Source of the DNA: Helicobacter monodelphidis
Lineage (GTDB): Bacteria > Campylobacterota > Campylobacteria > Campylobacterales > Helicobacteraceae
Direction of reading: 5' to 3'
Length of the DNA stretch: 64,000 nucleotides
Assembly: GCF_003288845.1 (NCBI RefSeq)
Contig: NZ_NHYN01000009.1
Coordinates: forward strand, 1-64,000
Made by a program: the position numbers and the translations under genes. Every line of letters begins with the position of its first letter. Position 1 is the stretch's first letter. A model generated the notes under the pieces. That model saw nothing but the letters and a program-made list of their open reading frames with translations, was not told the origin of the DNA and did not search any database. Positions 60,732 to 64,000 of this stretch are shown in pieces.

Positions 60732-61495
60732 ACATTCAAGATTTTACTTTACATCGTGGCAATTTATGTGTTGCTGATTCTTTAAATCTCTCTTTACAAC
60801 ATGGAAAAGTCTATGCTATATTAGGACCTAATGGTGCAGGAAAATCCTCTTTATTAGGTGCTATTTTTGGAGATCACAAATATAGTGGGCAAATTAGCCT
60901 AAAATCAAAAAACTTCCGTTCAATGCGCACTTCAGAATGGAAAAAACAGATTGGTTATATGCCACAAGATAATGTGGTTGATGCAAATTTAAGTGCAATT
61001 GAAGTTGTTCTCTTGGGACTAATCGATCATTTAGGTTACATTCTAAGTGACAAACAACTGCGTAAAGCAGCTGAAATTATGAATTCTTTAGGCATTCTCC
61101 ATCTTGCACAAAAAAATATTCTGAATCTTTCAGGTGGACAAAGACAAATGGTTATGTTTGCTTCTGTTCTTTTAAAATCCCCCCAAATTCTATTGCTTGA
61201 TGAACCAGTCAGTGCTCTTGATGTGCATCATCAATGTATTTTGTTAGAGGCTGTGCGAAAGCATACTTATGCGAAAGATCTCATTACACTTATGGTTTTG
61301 CATGATATTTCTCTTGCAGCACAATTTGCGGATGAGCTTATTATCTTGGCAGACACAAAGATTCAGGCTTTTGGCGAACCCAAAAAGGTTATCACAAAAG
61401 AATTAATTGAGCGCTTATATCGGGTTTGTGCTGATGTCTTTGAAGATCGCTCTGGATTGCCCATAGTTGCCATCAAATCAGCTTTAGTATCATAA
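60725..61495 (+). CDS. ATP-binding subunit of the second FecE-type importer
   Basis: The 256-residue ATPase shows Walker A GPNGAGKSS, the Q-loop MPQDN, signature LSGGQRQMVMFASVL, Walker B ILLLDEPVSALD and the switch His in VLHDIS. It overlaps the permease by 7 bp. Confidence 0.93.
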   Translation: MLDIQDFTLHRGNLCVADSLNLSLQHGKVYAILGPNGAGKSSLLGAIFGDHKYSGQISLKSKNFRSMRTSEWKKQIGYMPQDNVVDANLSAIEVVLLGLIDHLGYILSDKQLRKAAEIMNSLGILHLAQKNILNLSGGQRQMVMFASVLLKSPQILLLDEPVSALDVHHQCILLEAVRKHTYAKDLITLMVLHDISLAAQFADELIILADTKIQAFGEPKKVITKELIERLYRVCADVFEDRSGLPIVAIKSALVS

Positions 61496-61510
61496 TTGAA
61501 AGGAAAAAAA

Positions 61511-61954
61511 ATGCAAAAAATTCTTGGTTTATTCCTATTTGGAATAGTGTTACTCACAAACATAGAGGCAAAAGACTACGAAATCAAAATGCTCGATATG
61601 GACAAAAAAGGTCATACAATGGTGTTTGATCCGCCTTTTTTGCAGATTCAACCAGGCGACACAATCACTTTCATTCCCACCCACAAATCTCATTTTGCAC
61701 AAAGCAAAGTCATTCCAGATGGTGCAGAACATTTTTTGAGTCCCCTTGATCAAAAAACCACTTTTCAGCTGAATCAAGAAGGCGTGTATTTGTATGTCTG
61801 CCCACCCCATCAAATGATGAATATGGTGGGTATCATTCAGGTTGGTAAAGCAGTCAATATGCAAGAAATTCGCTCCGCCCTTCCTAAGCTAGAGCGAAAA
61901 GCAATGACAAATAAAGGGCGTTTTCTTGAGTATGCAAAGCAGATTCAAGAATGA
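61511..61954 (+). CDS. Pseudoazurin-like periplasmic cupredoxin
   Basis: The 147-residue protein has a signal peptide (cleavage near TNIEA, residue 20) and a single cupredoxin domain. The type 1 copper ligands are complete: His61 (THKSHFAQS), then Cys97, His100 and Met105 (VCPPHQMMNMVG). This is the pseudoazurin pattern, known elsewhere as a small electron carrier to nitrite or nitrous oxide reductase. Here it is encoded inside an ABC importer operon. A TTG at 61496 would extend it; ATG 61511 behind AAAGGA gives the signal peptide. A helical C-terminal tail of about 35 residues follows the barrel. Confidence 0.88.
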   Translation: MQKILGLFLFGIVLLTNIEAKDYEIKMLDMDKKGHTMVFDPPFLQIQPGDTITFIPTHKSHFAQSKVIPDGAEHFLSPLDQKTTFQLNQEGVYLYVCPPHQMMNMVGIIQVGKAVNMQEIRSALPKLERKAMTNKGRFLEYAKQIQE

Positions 61955-62808
61955 TGGAAACTATCACTATTTTAACTTGTAATGCCTACAAAGAGGGTAA
62001 TCAAGGCTTGAAACAATTCTGTGCTTATTTGCAAGCAAAAGGCTTGAATGCTAGGCTTCTTGCATGGCAGGAATGTCAATTTGAGTCTTTAAACTCATCG
62101 AGTATTCTTTTAGCTCTTGCAATGTGGGATTACAGTCTTGAGTTGGACTCCTTTTTGGAATTCTTAACGACTGTAAAAAAATCCCGAGCACAAATCCTAA
62201 ACCCCATTGTATTGCTTGAATGGAATCTTTCTAAGCAGTATCTCTTAGAATTACACTCTAAAAATATTCCGATTATTCCTTCTATATTGCTAATGCCCGG
62301 AGAAGAACAATGGGAAGATTCCATCTTAAGGCAACAACACATTTGGGGGGATTTAGTCATTAAGCCCCTCATTGGGCAAAGCGGTAAAAATGTGTGTCTT
62401 TTAACAAGTACAGATAACCCCACAAACCTAAAACGACAATATCCGCAAGGGGCAATCTTGCAACCCTTTATTCAAGAAATAAAACAAGGTGAAATGTGTC
62501 TAATTTTTTTTGAAAATCGCTTTCAGTATGCAATTTGCAGAAAACCTGCGGCAAAGGATTGGCGTGCAAATTCTGCCTATGGTGTTGATATTAGCCTCTG
62601 CCAGGCTCCAGAATCCGCTATCAAACAAGCTTTAAAAATCTTGGAAAATCTCCCTACCATTCCTCTTTATACGCGCGTTGATGTTATCGCATATCAGGAT
62701 AGATTCTTAGTAAACGAGGTTGAATTGATTGAACCATCATTATATTTCGATCTTCATTCATCGGCAATTGAACAATTCACACAAGTACTTTTAAAACGCT
62801 TACGCTAA
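61951..62808 (+). CDS. ATP-grasp ligase of unknown substrate (RimK/glutathione synthetase-like)
   Basis: The 285-residue protein has the ATP-grasp core: an N-terminal Rossmann-like domain, the nucleotide-binding DLVIKPLIGQSGKNV, the hinge ILQPFIQEI, the GEMCLIFFENRFQYAICRKPA strand, and the metal site RVDVIAYQDRFLVNEVELIEPSLYF. Such enzymes join a carboxylate to an amine or thiol with ATP; the substrates are not predictable. No signal peptide is seen, so it is cytoplasmic. The ATG overlaps the pseudoazurin stop (ATGA), which ties it to the importer operon. It is not Ddl, RimK or GshB proper. Confidence 0.8.
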   Translation: MMETITILTCNAYKEGNQGLKQFCAYLQAKGLNARLLAWQECQFESLNSSSILLALAMWDYSLELDSFLEFLTTVKKSRAQILNPIVLLEWNLSKQYLLELHSKNIPIIPSILLMPGEEQWEDSILRQQHIWGDLVIKPLIGQSGKNVCLLTSTDNPTNLKRQYPQGAILQPFIQEIKQGEMCLIFFENRFQYAICRKPAAKDWRANSAYGVDISLCQAPESAIKQALKILENLPTIPLYTRVDVIAYQDRFLVNEVELIEPSLYFDLHSSAIEQFTQVLLKRLR

Positions 62809-63070
62809 GTTTAGAATAGATACACACAAAACGGGAAACCAAAAATACTAACCTAGCACTTATTCCGCTATATCATTTCATGTGCTATATATCTTCTTCT
62901 TTAGACATAGCACGAGATTTCCCCTCCATTCTGTCCATCCCACTATAAATCCCTTCATAATCAATAAAAATCAATTTGCCTTACCCTGTAGATAAAATAC
63001 ACCATTTTTATAAAAAATATTTTTACTTAAGTGCAAAAAAGTAAACTTTTCCACAATCTCCACTTGAGAT
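62809..63070. other. Gene-free interval after the ATP-grasp gene
   Basis: I find no gene here. TAGCAC (62854-62859) and GTGCTA (62882-62887) are inverted with a 22-nt loop and could mark the operon end, but there is no T-tract. Confidence 0.4.
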
Positions 63071-63154
63071 TTATACTATACTTTTATTTAACACTTTGAA
63101 GCTCCTACCATTCTTCAAAACTTCAACCTTGAAAGTATCTGTGAAACTACTCAT
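63071..63154 (-). pseudogene. 27-codon remnant of an unknown gene
   Basis: A minus-strand ATG at 63154 behind a strong AAGGAG RBS opens the frame MSSFTDTFKVEVLKNGRSF and stops after 27 codons at 63071. The strong RBS and the position 10 nt after the cytochrome fragment suggest the first part of a gene whose remainder has been lost. The family is not recognised. Confidence 0.4.
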
Positions 63155-63164
63155 TTTTTTCTCC

Positions 63165-63475
63165 TTATTTATAGATAGCATTGAACAAAATCTCTAATTC
63201 TTTTTCACTAATTTGTTCTACACTATAACTGGGCATATTGCTTTCAATCGTCCAACGACCTGTCCCACGCACAAAACCTTTGAAAGAATCTAATGTGAGA
63301 TTGCTTTTAGGTAACTCTAAACCTTGATTCAAATGACAACTTCCACAATCACTCATTTTCATTGCATTTGCAATTCTTTCTTTTCTCTGCTCCTTCAATC
63401 CATCTTTCAAAGCAATTTCTAAGTTATTTAAGTTTTTGTTGATTAAGTCGACTTTCAATTCTGTCCTAACAAAAG
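63165..63475 (-). pseudogene. C-terminal fragment of a c-type cytochrome
   Basis: The minus-strand frame gives roughly 100 residues with one heme motif, SDCGSCH, and a later Met in ESNMPSYSVEQIS that could be the distal ligand, as in monoheme cytochrome c domains. The frame reads back as YETFVRTELKVDLINKNL to a TAA just beyond, inside tnpB sequence, so the natural N-terminus (and any signal peptide) is missing. A TTG at 63458 gives the listed short form. The junction with tnpB lies around 63465-63480. Confidence 0.6.
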
Positions 63476-64000
63476 TTTCATAAATTTACCCCAACTAGCA
63501 TTAGCAATAGATTTAGATAAGTGTTTGTTTCTTATCATTCCTTTTACATTGAGAGTTTCTACACCGATAAAATCATATTGATTAGTTATCTCGTTACTGA
63601 TTTTATGCAGATAGTCTTCTCTTGCTCTTGCTACTTGTAAATGGGCTTTGGCTACTTTTAGTTTAGCTTTTATTCTATTATTTGAACCCTTTTGTTTTTT
63701 GCTAAGTTGTCTTTGAAGTTTTATGAGTTTGCTTTCTTTATCTTGTAAGAATTTCTTATTAGGATAAATAATCCCATCACTTCTTATCAGTAAAGATTCT
63801 AAGCCCATATCTAAACCAACAGCATTTTCTACTATTTTTGGCTTAAGTAAAGATTTATTGTTTTCATAGCTAATTGCAATGTAGTATTCATCGGCTATTT
63901 TTGAAATAAAGGCTTGTTTTATTGTATGATCACTATCAAGTTTTCTATGGATTTTAGCTCTTATACCCTCTTTGAATTTAGGAATAATCACTTTCTTTTT
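63455..64000 (-). pseudogene. tnpB: Truncated TnpB (IS200/IS605 family), N-terminus beyond the window
   Basis: The minus-strand frame is open to the window edge and reads as the middle of TnpB, the RNA-guided nuclease of IS200/IS605 elements: IPKFKEGIRAKIHRKL, the RuvC-I motif GLDMGLESLLIRSDG with its Asp, a coiled stretch, and the RuvC-II segment VETLNVKGM with Glu. It stops at SWGKFMKLLLGQN, before the zinc ribbon and RuvC-III Asp, so it cannot be an active nuclease. The sequence then runs directly into the cytochrome fragment; no right end or omega RNA is visible there. Confidence 0.85.

Noticed and set aside
1-64000. CRISPR array
   Set aside because: I saw no regularly spaced direct repeats and no cas genes in the window.

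Overview
The window is AT-rich DNA from an epsilonproteobacterium (Campylobacterota), most likely a Helicobacter or a close relative of Wolinella. The evidence is an H. pylori-type FlaA flagellin of 510 residues with a sigma28-like promoter, a MurF with a membrane-spanning N-terminus, a Campylobacter-type MOMP porin, a lone atpB, and Wolinella-type nrfHA-ccsBA and frdCAB genes. The order murF, alpha/beta hydrolase, ddl, ruvA, fapA, murJ, cysS and the order pheS-pheT-aroA also agree, from memory, with this group. Genus and species cannot be fixed from this sequence alone.

Layout. 0.3-3 kb: a frameshifted metF-like gene, pgeF and a divergent mreB paralogue. 3.2-8 kb: the nrfHA-nrfI operon (ammonifying cytochrome c nitrite reductase plus its cytochrome c synthase) behind an FNR-type site. 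8-12 kb: flaA, ispG, proA. 12-23 kb: a HIT gene, then the cell-wall/recombination block murF, hydrolase-acylphosphatase fusion, ddl, ruvA and fapA (minus strand), and murJ, cysS, an htpX-like gene and folE (plus strand). 23-29 kb: a coiled-coil gene, a small ZapA-like gene, priA, a small gene, rsmD, mutS2 and another small gene. 29-34 kb: pheS-pheT-aroA. 34-37.4 kb: an isochorismatase-like hydrolase and a FecBCE-type ABC importer facing a Fur-box-like palindrome. 37.6-43 kb: nifU, an MBL-fold hydrolase, and uvrA behind a 230-nt structured leader. 43-46.6 kb: frdCAB. 46.6-47.4 kb: a gene-free gap. 47.4-53 kb: nrdA, typA, atpB and a thiE-like gene. 53.2-57 kb: accessory DNA with a C5 methyltransferase next to a truncated restriction gene, an EamA transporter, tenA and a methyltransferase pseudogene. 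57.2-62.8 kb: a six-gene operon of porin, binding protein, permease, ATPase, pseudoazurin and ATP-grasp enzyme. 62.8-64 kb: decayed DNA with a truncated tnpB joined to a cytochrome c fragment.

How the genes work together. NrfHA and FrdCAB are quinol-linked anaerobic reductases and suggest growth on nitrite and fumarate. The two BtuFCD/FecBCD-type importers suggest strong dependence on scarce metal or metal chelates. The operon at 57.2-62.8 kb is the best candidate for an undescribed system, because it joins a dedicated porin and importer to a periplasmic copper protein and a cytoplasmic ATP-dependent ligase. Second is the structured RNA leader of uvrA, which ends in hairpins resembling IS200/IS605 right ends. 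IS605-type traces also occur at 46.7 kb and 63.5-64 kb.
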